From positions 23,656,186 to 23,720,185 of the forward strand of contig OX246738.1 in assembly GCA_945910005.1 (NCBI GenBank): DNA of 64,000 bases, written 5' to 3'. Both the position numbers and the translations under genes were made by a program. The notes beneath the pieces are model-generated. The model was not told the DNA's origin. It did no database searches and saw nothing but the letters and a program-made list of their open reading frames with translations. This document shows, one piece after another, positions 20,601-33,800 of the stretch. Origin of the DNA: Isoperla grammatica (Eukaryota; Arthropoda; Insecta; Plecoptera; Perlodidae). Position 1 is the first letter of the stretch. Each line of letters starts with the position of its first letter.

Positions 20601-23600
20601 AGGGGTCTTGTAGTTAATAAATAGATACATAAAAAAGTAGTAAAAACACAAACAAAAACGTCGAAACGGTTTCGGCCGAACAGGGCCTTGTTCACTCGAC
20701 GAGTGCAGAGAGGTGACTCACCTCTCTGCACTCACCTCTCTGCACTCGTCGAGTGAACAAGGCCCTGTTCGGCCGAAACCGTTTCGACGTTTTTGTTTGT
20801 GTTTTTACTACTTTTTTATGTATCTATTTATTAACTACAAGACCCCTGCAGTCACCAACCAGGTAAGCTGTTGGGTTCCCTATCAATTTTACCCCTACCA
20901 AGCACAGAGACAGCACAGAATGCCAATGCAATACATTGGTTAATGATAGGCCTACTTGATATTACTGTCTGTATATGTTATCAGTAGGGGTGTGTGAAGC
21001 TTTGAAACTATCGAATCCAGATCGAATCTTTTAATATGTATTCGAAACAATTCGAATCCGGCTCCAAACAAGACTGCAACCGAGAAACACGCAATTATGT
21101 CGACCATGCAACCGGAGCTCGTAATTTTATGGATTGGTCAATTAACTTGGCCGCCATCTAAGTCACGAAAACTAACTTAGGTTGCTATCTTGAATATCAA
21201 ATTTCGTTGATATATAAATCTATTATAATTAATTTGGCTGGGTGGGTTAACAAATATTTGGATTCGGACTCGAAAGCAAAAAGTTGGATTCGCACATCCC
21301 TAGTTATCAGTCACCATGGTCAGTGGTCTTATTACTTAAAAGTTATAATTCAACAAAAAAGGCTTTTAGGAAATAACTTCAATAAAAGTAAAACATCCTT
21401 ATACTTTGTACTGGAGATTGTGTAAATCTCACCTGGTCTTCCGTGTCTCCCGTATGCCAAAGGGAATTGCGCATCATTTGGCCTGGCCCAGTGCTTGAGT
21501 GAACTAGCTTTAGTTGGATCCCAGGCTCGGCTACGGCTCTGAAGGGAGTTGCCTGCCAGTAGGTCTGAGTGTTCTTTTTCCACATCACTGTGTAGAACTT
21601 TTGGTTGTTCTGGTAGCTGAAACGTAAATGTCATGGTACCTGATAACTTGGCTCTTTCAAGCTAGCTTCAGATTATTCAAAATTCATAAAAGAGAAATTA
21701 ATTTAACTGTACTGATCGGAATTCGTAGAAGTAACAAAATAATGTAAAGCATGCCAAAACATGCAGTAGGCCTATGGTAGATGGAAAGAGGACTCGCTTT
21801 TCTTTGGTGAGCTTCCTCTTACTGCCGATTCCTACAACTATGATATCAATGGCTATGGCTATTGCAGCTACTTTCAACCCGTGACCGAACAATGCAGTAG
21901 GAGGGTATTCAAATATACCTAATATTATCAACAGTTTGTTTAAAAGTGACAAATTTTCAAGCAGTTAGAAAGAGACATTAATAATACCTATTATGTATGT
22001 GGTTTATAAACAAATTATTATATAATTACCTAGAAGATAACATGATTTGAAAAATCAATCACGGTTTCGGAAAGCCCATATGTGTGGGTTGTTAACACAT
22101 CTATTGTGAGCTAAATGGTCTGAATTTATAATTTATTGTTTTAAAACGTAAAATATATGGAATTGATGGAACTGTACCCAAGTGGGTGACTCGTTATACC
22201 TTAGGGTATGGACCAACTAATAGAATAGAATAGAAATAATTCATGCTTGTAGACATAGCAATACGTTACCTGAAAATAAAGCCAACGTAGTCATCGTCAA
22301 TCTCCGTGTCGACGAAGAAAGTTCCCTCGAAATCAACGCCTCCGAATTTATCGTAGCCTGTAAACAAGGTGGTGTATCTACAGGTTCTGTCAGATAAGCT
22401 CGAAGTGGCCACGGGAAGCAACACATTTTCCCATCGATACGAAAAACAGCCCTATGTACATAGAGGATTCAAACTGGGATTGAGTTGAGTTGAATTTTAT
22501 TTTTGTCCAATGCCAGTTCACTCCTCGTATAAACACTTTTCGACGAGGATCAGATTCGTTCAATCCACTACTACAAAATGTGGGAGCGTGTCAAAAGTAG
22601 GAATCTCGTCACGTAAACATAACCGAAATTGGCTGGTATTGACCCTGCACCTAGAAGGTTCCCAGAATCAAAGGCAGAGGGTGCTAGTATGATGTAAACA
22701 AAAGTTGAAAATTGAGTTCAATGATTAGTTCTTAACAAAAGAAAAACCGTTCGTAACCATACACATAATTTGAATGTTTTAATTTGTTTCATATTTGCTT
22801 GGTTATGTTACCGGCACTTTTACAGGTAGTGTTCCTAATGCCAAAACGCACAACTCGGTGCTACGCTCATATGTAATTTTGGCCTAGCTGCGAGCTATTT
22901 TGTGGCATTTTATGAAATTTAATATTTTAGTTGGTGGGAGATTAAATACATGTTTTGACAAACATCAGGTCTCACCATTGGGTTCAGAATGGTAAACCCT
23001 ACTTTCTGCTGTAATGAAATTTTCCTATAACTCAATATAGGCCTAATTGAGTACAGTTCAACGAAACATTCCTAAGTTTAATTTTTTACCGAACTAACTG
23101 TCAACCAATCATAAAATCATTTAAGTCCTCTAGTAAAACACTTATTTGTGTACATTATTGATTTTTTCATGTACGAACTACCAATCAAGTGATATATTTA
23201 AATTTAAAAGATATTTGATAATTTCTGAACTTCTGCTGCCACGCCTGAAAACTGTCTATGCATGCACTCTTAAAAGTTATTTAGCCATTTGAAAATTAAA
23301 GTTTGTTACGTGAAATATCGTGTTAACTCTTAACAAAAATAACATTATAAAATCCCTAGGTTGGCACTGCCTAGTGCTGCTATTCCTCGGCAACTACTAT
23401 ACAAGCTTACAGGGCAATGGCACATGGTGCGGTGTGTGGTCAGTAAACATGCTCTTACCGACTGCAAGACCTGGGTCACTGTTCATCGTCTGGACAATCT
23501 CTGCCCCCTTGTTGTAAATGACCCAGTTGGGGTCTATCTGCGAGTCCCCCTCGGGGTCCAATACGACCGTCTGGTAGGTGCGGAAGTCGGTCGAGAAAAT

Positions 23601-25801
23601 CTTGGAGTTGTTCGGACAGTTGTCCAAGTAGTCGGGAACATTGTCCACGTCGTAATCATCCTGGCAAGCGTCACCCATACCGTCATCTAAACAAGTACGT
23701 TCCTTATGCAACATCAATTCTGTGGATACCTACTATGACTGTCTTTACTTAAATAATATTCGGATATTTATTTTTTAACAAAGCTAATAGTAATATAGTA
23801 TTCAGAATTGCTTCTTCGTATGGGTTATCCATTGGACCATGCACGACCATGAGCTCCATGGGTCTTGACTGCTAGGTCAGTTTTTTGGTCATGTGGAGGA
23901 ACACCAGCTAACAAAACATCACCAATTGATAATTGTAACTCAGTATAAAGACATCTTTAAAATAGTAATATAAAATTGCACTTATTGTCCATGCTTTCGG
24001 TCGATTCACGATTTACACTACTGCTAAAAGGATTCACATCAACCCAGGTATGTGAATTGGCATAAACTGGCTTGTTTCCATAAAGACACAAACAATAACT
24101 GGTTGGCCTTTTATTCAAATTTCCTTATTAATAATGTGCTGATGGAAAAACACCAGCAAAACAACAATCTAGCATGTAAAGCACTTTAAACCAAACTTAG
24201 TGCCTCGATTTGAGACTTTTTGGAAAAAGTTGGACAAATATATATTTTTTTTCAATACGACTTTTGGGAAACGTGTAAGTAATGTAATTACTATCTTTTG
24301 ATTGTGATAAAATACTCCCATTATTGTTCCTAGTTAGGTGTATTATACTAGTACCACTGCAAAGTACTCACTGTCCCTGTCCTCTTGGTAAGGGTTGGGT
24401 GCGAGGCGACAGTTATCTCGGGTGTTGGGAACACCGTCACCGTCCATATCGGGGTCACACTCGTCCCCTCGGCCATCACCGTCTGTGTCCTGTTGGTCAC
24501 TGTTGGCGATCTTAGGGCAGTTGTCCTCGCTGTCCTGGACTCCGTCTCTGTATTCAAGGTCACCCATGGTTCAGGTTCGCTCCTCCAACATTTAGGTACC
24601 GGTACCGTATCTATTTCAGATATTTATTTGGACGTTGGAATTTGTTCATATGAATATTGACAATTACTAGGGTCGTATACGTGGAGTCCATCTTCATTAA
24701 TTACAACAATCAAATTTAATTGTATTATTAATAATAATAATAAATTATTTATTTTTTACTAATTATTATTAATAACAATAATAGTAATTAATAATAATAG
24801 TAACAATAAAGACTCTTATTTGTGCCCTGAATCTTGTTCTGGTAATACTGGTCAGACATAGATGAAACTCCTCACTCCTACTCACCGATCTCTGTCAATA
24901 TCGCTGTCACAAATGTCTCCCACAAGATCGTTGTCGGAGTCGATCTGGTTGGGGTTGGGGATTCTAGGGCAGTTGTCGCAAGCATCTCCTAAGTGGTCAT
25001 TGTCACTGTCCCTCTGGTCCGGATTGGCTTTCTTCGGGCAGTTGTCCAAGTGGTTTGGAACCCCTGTGAATAAATGCCAACATCGTTAACTATAATCGCA
25101 TTACTGATTGCATGTATCATGAACATTGGTGGTGCTACTGATGTTACAGGCTACCACTAAGCTATCCCTTTCGTACATCCAAGGTCATGCACCCTTTGCC
25201 GTTCGCTCATGGTCTCTCATAATATAATAAGTAAATGACACAAAACGATGTCAAGTCTCTGCCTAGAGGAAATGGTTGGGGTCAGATATCTTTAAGACCA
25301 CTTATCCAATGTCATAACAACTTAACAAGAAACTTTTTTGAATTGGTGAACTTTATCAACATGTGCTGACTGGCTAAAACAATTCGCATACATACCGTCA
25401 TTATCAATATCTGTATCACAGGCGTCTCCTTTGCCATCCTTGTCAACGTCTTCTTGGTCATAGTTGGGAATTGTGGGGCAGTTGTCACAAGCATCGCCCT
25501 GTTTGTCTCCACCGTCTTGGTCGGTGTCCAATTGGTCTGGATTTGCTACCAGCGGGCAATTGTCCTAAGCAAGATAAAAGCCACAGGGTGCTGTTACAAT
25601 GCTGAAGATATTTGAAGCTGAACAAAAACCCGGTTTAACATCAAGATTATTTCTACCGAGCAGCAAATATATACATTTTCTTCGACAGGAAAACTGCTTT
25701 ACCACTGCAAATCACATGATTATAGACTGAGTCTCCCTCAATGTATGTATATTTATATATTACTGGAATATGCAGCAAAATGTAGTTAAAACGTCAAACT
25801 C

Positions 25802-25856
<55 letters not shown>

Positions 25857-28800
25857 GTCAGTTACTTGTTTCTAAGTGCCCTATTGTTGAAGAAGGCAAT
25901 TGACAGACCACTCAATGTGTGTATGCCATCTTTTTTAATTTTGATAGACTTCTTGCGCCATTGTACGTTAGCAAAATGCTTAACTATTCATGAAGTGGTA
26001 GTAAGTACGTTATTACGGGTATGCATCAAAGCATAGGTTCAGAAATAGAACTAATGAATACTTTCACGTTTAAGTACATACATTGTTTGTTACTGGGGAT
26101 GCAGCATTTGCAACACAATGGAAATAGTAACACCTAAAAAAGAGTGATAATAATATTGAACAGAATCTTAGGCTGGTATATGTATTGGGACAAAAAATGG
26201 GAATTTAAGAACTAAATAGTAAATACTATAATCACAAAGAATAGTTAACTAGTATAGGCCTACTATTTACCTTTCTGATTCTGACAAAATTCGAAGTTTT
26301 ACACAAGATATTATGCTCAAATTTGTGCTTTGATAAAAAAATTATGAATGCAAGTTTTGTTTATAATTTTTTAATTTATATTTTTATTTTGTACTGTTTT
26401 TGTTTTCAATGTCGTATGCTCCAGAAATGAAACTCAGTTTCTTGTATTTCACCTTGTACAATAGAAGAAGAGAGTGTCTTGTCTTGACCTACCGGACTGT
26501 TGAGGACTCCATCGTTGTCTGCATCCTTGTCACAAATATCTCCCTCGTTGTCGTTGTCCGCATCCTCTTGGCCGGAGTTGGGAAGGCCGACACAGTTGTC
26601 CTAGGTGAAACAGACCAGTATATTATACACACAGGGCTACTTCTTATCTCGATCCAATCTTTTAAAAGCATTGCGTATTACAATACGTATTATGGTGATG
26701 ATTGGTTTTCATTTGTGTTGAATGAATAGCCGTGTCTGACTCAGATGCATCCACCCCAAAAAACAGCGGCATGTGTTGCTTTCTCATTTGCCTGGATCAA
26801 GTCGTCTTGGCTGCAGCAACCCCCCATCACCGGACACGCCCTAAGGTGAGAGGGGTCTTGTCTGGCTCCACACTCGCAGTTTGTGTTGAGTACCATGTTA
26901 CATACCGAGATGAAAATTCTAATGTTTGGTATGAATACAATACATGAAAAGATACATTTGTTGTCTTAAGTTACCTTGCGGCATCTTGCATCAGGACATC
27001 CTAGGTCGTAGTCCGGCCATCCATCTAAATCAGCATCCGGTCCACACACCTTCCCATCACCGGCCCATCCAATGTTGCACTGAACAAATTAAAACACTAC
27101 ATTGGTGATCAGTGCATAAAACGTAAAGTATAAATACATGTTTCCAATTCCTTGACTTCTGTAGATGTGTAAGCATGCATTAGTAAATTTATAGTGTGAC
27201 TATGTTATCCAAATTTATTGAAGATACCCATCTTTCAGTATAGTCAAACAAGTATGCTAATGTTGTGGTTAAGGTATACATATAATGTGAGGCAGGAAAG
27301 GATCCAACAGCTAACTATCGTGTAAGATGACGGATTTGCGAGTTTGAAGTACACATAAAAAACATTACAAATATAACAAGACGTTTCGACCGAGGTCTTG
27401 ATCACTCGAGAGAAGAATCGCTGCTCCTTTCCGTAGGCCTTTGGAAAGAACATCCTTTCCAAAGGAGTACGAAAATGATGACAATTAAAAAGGCCTATAA
27501 AAAGCACGTTCTTACCAAAGGCCTCCGAAAAGGACGTCCTTTCCAAAGGCCTACGAAAAGGAGTTTCTATCCAAAGGCCTACAAAAAGGATGTCCATTCC
27601 AAAAGCCTACAAAAAGGATGTCCATCCCACAGGCCTATGAAACAAATTCCTTTCCAAAGGCCTACGAAAAGAACTTCCGTTCCAAAGGCCTACGAAAAGG
27701 ACGTCCTTTCCAAAGGCCTACGAAAAGGACGTCCATCCCAAAGGCCTACGAAAAGGACGTCCTTTCCAAAGGTCTGCGAAAAGGACGTCTTTTCCAAAGG
27801 CCTACGAAAAAGACGTTCTTTCCAAAGGCCTACGAACTGATGTCCTTTCCAAAGGCCTACGAAATTGACGTCTTTTCCAAAGGCCTACGAAAAGGACGTC
27901 CTTTCCAAAGGCCTTTGAAAAAGATGTACTATCCAGAGGCCTACGAAAAGGACGTCCTATCCAAAGACCAACGAAAAGGATGTTCTTTCCAAAGGCATAC
28001 GAAAAAGATGTCCTTTCCAAAGGCCTACGAAAAGGACGTCTTTTCCAGAGGCCTACGAATAGGACGTCCTTTCCAAAGGCCTACGAAAAGGATGTGCTTT
28101 CCGAAAGCCTAAAAATAGGACGTTCTTTTTAAAGGTCTACGAAAAAGACGTCCTTTCGAAAGGCCTACGAAAAGGACGTCCTTTCCAAAGACCTACGAAA
28201 AGGACGTCCTTTCCAAAGGCCTACGAAAAGGATGTCCTTTCCGAAGCCTAAAAATAGGACGTTCTTTTTAAAGGTCTACGAAAAAGACGTCTTTTCCAAA
28301 GGCCTACAAAAAGAACGTATTTTCCAAAGGCCTACGAAAAGGACGTCTTTTCCAAAGGCCTACGAAAACGACATTTTTCCAAAGGCCTACGAAAAGGATT
28401 TCCTTTCCATAGGCCTACAAAAGGACGTCCTTTCCAAAGACCTACGAAAAGGACGTCATTTCCTAAGGCCTACGAAAGGACGCCTTTTCCAAAGGCCTAC
28501 GGAGAGGACGTCCTTACCAAAGGCCTACGAAATAGACGTCTTTTCCAAAGGTCTACGAAAAGGACGTCCTTTCCAAAGACCTATGAAAATTGGACGTCCT
28601 TTCCAAAGACCTATGAAAAGGACGTCTTTTCCAGAGGCCTACGAAAAGGACATCTTTTCCAAAGGCCTTAGAAAAAGACGTTTTTTCCTTAGGCCTACGA
28701 AAAGGACGTATTTTTCAAAGGCCTACGAAAAGGACGTTTATCCCAAAGACCTACGGAAAAACGTGTTTTCCAAAGGCCTACGAAAAGGACGTATTTTCCA

Positions 28801-30839
28801 AAGGTCTACGAAAAGGACGTCCTTTCCACAGACCTACGAAAAGGACGTATTTTTCAAAGGCCTGCGAAAAGGACGTCCTTTCCCAAGGCCGACGAAAAAG
28901 ACGTCTTTTCCAAAGGCCGGCGAAAAGAACGTCCTTTCCAAAGGCCTACAAAAAGAACGTTTTTTCCAAAGGCCTACGAAAAGAATGTCCTTTCCAAAGG
29001 CCAACGAAAAGGACGTATTTTTCAAAGACCTACGAAAAGGACGTCCTTTCCAAAGGCCTACGAAAAGGACGTTTATCCCAAAGACTTACGAAAAGGACGT
29101 CCTTTTTCAAAGGCCACCGAAAAGGACGTCTTTTCCAAAGGTCTACGAAAAGGACGTCCTTTCCACAGGCCTACGAAGAAGACGTCTTTTTAAAAGGCCT
29201 GCGAAAAGGATGTCTTTTTCAAAGGCCTACGAACAGGACGTCTTTTTCAAAGGCCTACGAAATAGACGTCTTTTCCAAAGGTCTACGAAAAGGACGTCCT
29301 TTCCAAAGGCCTATGAAAACGACGTCTTTTCCAGAGGCCTAAGAAAAAGACGTTTACCTTAGGCCTACGAAAAGGACGTATTTTGCAAAGACCTACGAAA
29401 AGGACGTCCTTTCTAAAGGCCTACGAAAAGGACGTTTATCCCAAAGACCTACGAAAAGGACGTGTTTTCCAAAGGCCTGTTAAAAGGACGTCTTTTCCAA
29501 AGGTCTACGAAAAGGTCGTCCTTTCCACAGGCCTACGAAAAGGACGTCTTTTTCGTATGCCTGCGAATAGGACGTCCTTTCCCAAGGCCTACGAAAAGGA
29601 CGTCCTTTCCCAAGGCCAACAAAAAAGACGTCTTTTCCAAAGGCCTGCGAAAAGAACGTCCTTTCCAAAGGCCTACGAAAAGAACGTTTTTTCCAAAGGC
29701 CTACGAAAAGGATGTCCTTCCCAAAGGCCTACGAAAAGGACGTATTTTTCAAAGACCTACGAAAAGGACGTCTTTTCCAAAGGCCTACGAAAAAGACGTT
29801 TATCCCAAAGACTTACGAAAAAGACGTCCTTTTTCAAAGGCCACCGAAAAGGACGTCTTTTCCAAAGGTCTACGGAAAGGACGTTCTTTCCACAGGCCTA
29901 CGAAAAGGACGTCTTTTTCAAAGGCCTGCGAAAAGGACGTCTTTTTCAAAGGCCTACGAAAAGGACGTCCTTTCCAAAGGCCTACGAAAAAGAAGTCTTT
30001 TTCAAAGATCTACGGTAAGGACGTCCTTTCCAAAGGCCTACGAAAAAGAAGTCTTTTCCAAAGACCTACGAAATTAGGATTATTTTTCAAAGGCCTACGA
30101 AAAGGACGTCCTTTCCAAAGGCCTACGAAAAAGACGTCCTTTCCAAAGGACTACGAAAAGGACGTATTTTTCAAAGACCTACGAAAAGGACTTCATTTCC
30201 AAAGGCCTACGAAAAAGACGTTTATTCCTAAGGCCTACGAAAAGGACGTCCTTTTCAAAGGCATACGAAAAAGACGTCTTTTCCAAAGGCCTACGAATAG
30301 GACGTCCTTTCTAAAGGCCTACGAAAAGGCCGTCTTTTCGAAAGGCCTGCGACAAAAACGTCCTTTCCAAAGGCACACGGAAAGGACGTCTTTTACAAAG
30401 ACCTACGAAAAGGACGTCCTTTCCAAAGGCCAACGAAAAGGACGTCTTTTCCAAAGGCCTGTGAAAGGACGTCTTTTCCAAAGGCCTGCGAAAAGAACGT
30501 CCTTTCCAAAGGCCTGTGAAAAGGACGTCTTTTTCAAAGGCCTACGAAAATCGGATGAACGGGCACAGGCAAGACCCTAAATACCTGACCATGGAAAACC
30601 GGTGGCTCAACATGCAGCATCCCATAACCTGGCATTCAATGGATGTTACAACACCAGAGTAATAAAATCACTCCCAGCCAGCTAAAACCCAGGCGAACTA
30701 AGACGGTGGGAATTGGCCCACCAGTGGATCACCAAATCTAGGTTGGCTCTCAACCTAAACATCCGTTAGTGACAGCCCTCTCCCCCTCTCACCTCCCTGC
30801 CACCACAACCCCCAACAGCGCCTTGTAAATATTGTATAG

Positions 30840-30895
<56 letters not shown>

Positions 30896-33800
30896 AGTCT
30901 AGTTCATTTTAGTTGACTAGAGTAGTAGTTGCAGTAGCCATTCTTCTCTCGAGTGATCAAGACCTCGGTCGAAACGTCTCGTTATATTTGTATTATGTTT
31001 TTTACGTGTACTTCAAACTCGCAAATCCGTCATCTTACACGAAGGTAAGCTGTTGGATCCTTTCCTCACATTATATGCCATTCAAGCCGATTTGCACCTA
31101 TAGTTTCATAACCTAATGTTATGGTTAAGTGAATTGAAAGTCACATGGGGCTGTACCTTGCATACATAGCGGGAGCCATGTCGGAAGCACTGGGCATTAG
31201 TATCGCATCTCGTTCCATCTGGACACATTCCTGGGGAGTTGTGACATCCGATGGTCTGGTTGCCAATGAAACCTGACTTGCAGGAGCCACAGTGGAACGA
31301 TCCCTTAAAGATGAAGATGATAATGTTCAATTTAGTACTTTAGTGTTGACTTGCACAAGTCAAGAATTGTAGAATTGTAATGGAAACTAAATAAATGAAT
31401 ATGAATATTACAATACGGTACCTCCGTGTTGGTACACCTAGAGTTGGAAGCACAGCCACCGTTCCGGCCATCGTTGCACTCGTCGATGTCAAAGCAGCGT
31501 TGCCTGTTTCTGTGAGCAGCCTCCAAGCCCGTACCCTCGAACCCAGAGCTACCGGTGAAGCCGGGCGGACAAGAGTCGCATCTGAAGCCCGGGATGAGGT
31601 TCACGCAACGAACCCGGGGATCGCAAGGCTCGGCAAGGTCACACTGAAACAGTGACATCAAGCTCAGTTCAGCACAGGGGTGGTTTACCCCTGGGTTGGG
31701 CCCACCCAACATTTCCCTATACATTTAAAAAATATTTTGCATATGATTCATGAAAGATACAATTTAATTTTGTTCTATGAAATGCACGTTTTCATAAGAA
31801 ACACAGCGGCAAACACAAGAATAACAGATTAGTTGTCGACAGGTTTGTGAATCATTATATGTACATGTGTAATAAAGGAATAAAGGGGGGGGGGAGATTG
31901 GTGGAATATTATCGCTATCTGCATGGTCATTATGCCTGGTCCCATGGTGAACTCAAGGTCTGTGGTGGTTTTCATGCACTTTGCAACGTGCTTCATGGCT
32001 ACACAGTCTTTAACTAGACAAATCAACATGGGATGATGATAATTTGGACAGTTGGAAAACTGCCTTATTCTACTTGAATACACAATAAACATTTATCAAG
32101 TAGGTCATATTGCTATTTTGATAACAAAATCCAATCAGGTACTTCAGCCTGCATTGTTCACAGCATCTCACCTCGTCCAAATCGTGACATTTCGTCCCGT
32201 TGCCGGTTGATCCCGGGGGACAGGAACCGCAGCGGTAGAACGGAGGCTGTTCGGTGTTACCACATTGCACACCTGCATGGCAGGGGTTGCTCTCGCACCC
32301 TCCACGAGGCTTGCAGCGCTGTCCATCTCCCACGTAACCACTGGGGCACTGCCCGCACCTATCGGACGCAAACACACGTGTAAGCCACAAGCGGTAACGT
32401 TGTGGCATACTGGTAGGCCTACATTGCTTATGTACGATTCATCTTTACAGTTATAAAAAAATACCGTACGATGCGCTGTAGAGTGTATTTTGCTTTGTAT
32501 GCTGTGGCATACAAAGCAAATTTCTTCCAAACATCACTTTTTGCGGCCTATTCTTATTATTATTATTTCGAAAACATGTGACCTAATTCTACCACGTAAT
32601 ATGCTTCAATTGTTTCGCCATGGCAATTTGACTCCTACCGTCAATTAGTTTGTTTGCAAAGATGGCAGCTACGCGTCTAGACTAGAAGCACGTGGAGGTG
32701 TCACCTGAAGCCGTCGACTGTGTCCTGGCACTGTACGCCCGCGAAGCATGGCCGCTCCTGACACGTGAGGCCAGGCTTGCAGTTGCGTCCATCACCCACG
32801 TAGCCCCGCGGACACTGGCCGCACCGTGGACCGTCCGCCGTGTCGTGGCATTGGGCGCCCGGGAAACATGGCGGCGGGTTACTCTTGCACGACTCCCTCA
32901 CTGGTTCCGGTGCTTGTGGACGACAGAGGTCGCACTCTTCCAACAGTCGGCGCAGGATACGGTTGTCTTCGCGCTGTAAAACACACAGCACATTATGGGT
33001 ACATTCCGAAACCTCGTGAAAATGATGGGGTTCCAGCATCAGCAAGCACGTCCCAGCGTCACATTTTGTCAGGTGTTTCGGAACGCCTACAAGCGAAAAG
33101 ATGGAGGAAATGCGCGCTAAAAATGTGTAATGAAATTTAAAAAAACAATATTATAATCGTTTGCCAATAATAACAAATACAACGTGAGATAATAAAATCC
33201 TGCAACGCGTGGTATAAATAATTCCTGACAGTTTGACGAGCTTTTAAATTATTGCATTTTGAAAACGCCGCCATGATTTGTGAATGCTGGCAGATGCCCT
33301 CGCTCGAACCGGCTGCCGTTTTCATGATGCTCAATATGCTGGCGCAGGAAGTTATACGGAACGCCTAGCCTATGATATTCAGGAGGTTACGGAACGGCCT
33401 CAGCACGGAAATGGCATATTCAGCTAGTTTCGGAACGTACCCTATATGACGCGCAGCAGTACTGCTTTTAAAACAGGGAATTTAATAATAATATCTTTGT
33501 TTTAAACTATCAAGTAATAAGGGATAATACAGATATTTAAGGATGCATGTCTACATACCCTGCGGAACCCCGGATTTATTTTGGTTAAACTTGTCACAAC
33601 ACCAATCCATGTCATCTTCTAGAGAACTTACTGCCTTTGAATGTCGCTATGTTCCAAATATTTCCATTTTTCAAATGTGCTTATATTTTATGTGTTGTTA
33701 CAATGCACTCTTTCCAATGAAATAAGACATTTGAAAGATGTAAATATTTATTGGGGAAAGAAACATGTCTTACATATGTGCAGTACTTCGCTACTGTGAA

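Larger units (their letters stand above)
27274..31122 (-). mobile_element. Composite H1 hairpin element with minisatellite cargo, 3.85 kb
   Basis: H1-type arms lie at both ends: left from about 27274 to 27417, right from about 30938 to 31087. The 30-odd-nt extension sits on the right (about 31088-31122, ending CATAAC, the complement of the GTTATG start of copies 1 and 2). A 17-bp target duplication with one mismatch, CTAATGTTRTGGTTAAG, flanks it (27257-27273 and 31123-31139). Between the arms are about 110 minisatellite units, a unique 300-bp stretch (30550-30843) and a TA run. It lies in the thrombospondin sense, with its right duplication ending 17 bp from the exon 9 donor. No transposase or RT is encoded. 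I infer that the cargo moved with the arms or expanded after insertion; the sequence cannot tell which. Confidence 0.72.

Noticed and set aside
27424..30550. CRISPR-like array
   Set aside because: The units are directly adjacent with no unique spacers, in an intron of an animal gene. It is a minisatellite.
27475..30580. Several long plus-strand open frames (121-376 codons) encoding Lys/Arg-rich repeats
   Set aside because: They are frame-shifted readings of the same 28-bp minisatellite, which lacks stops in several frames. Minus-strand frames are open too. There is no start context, domain or codon bias.
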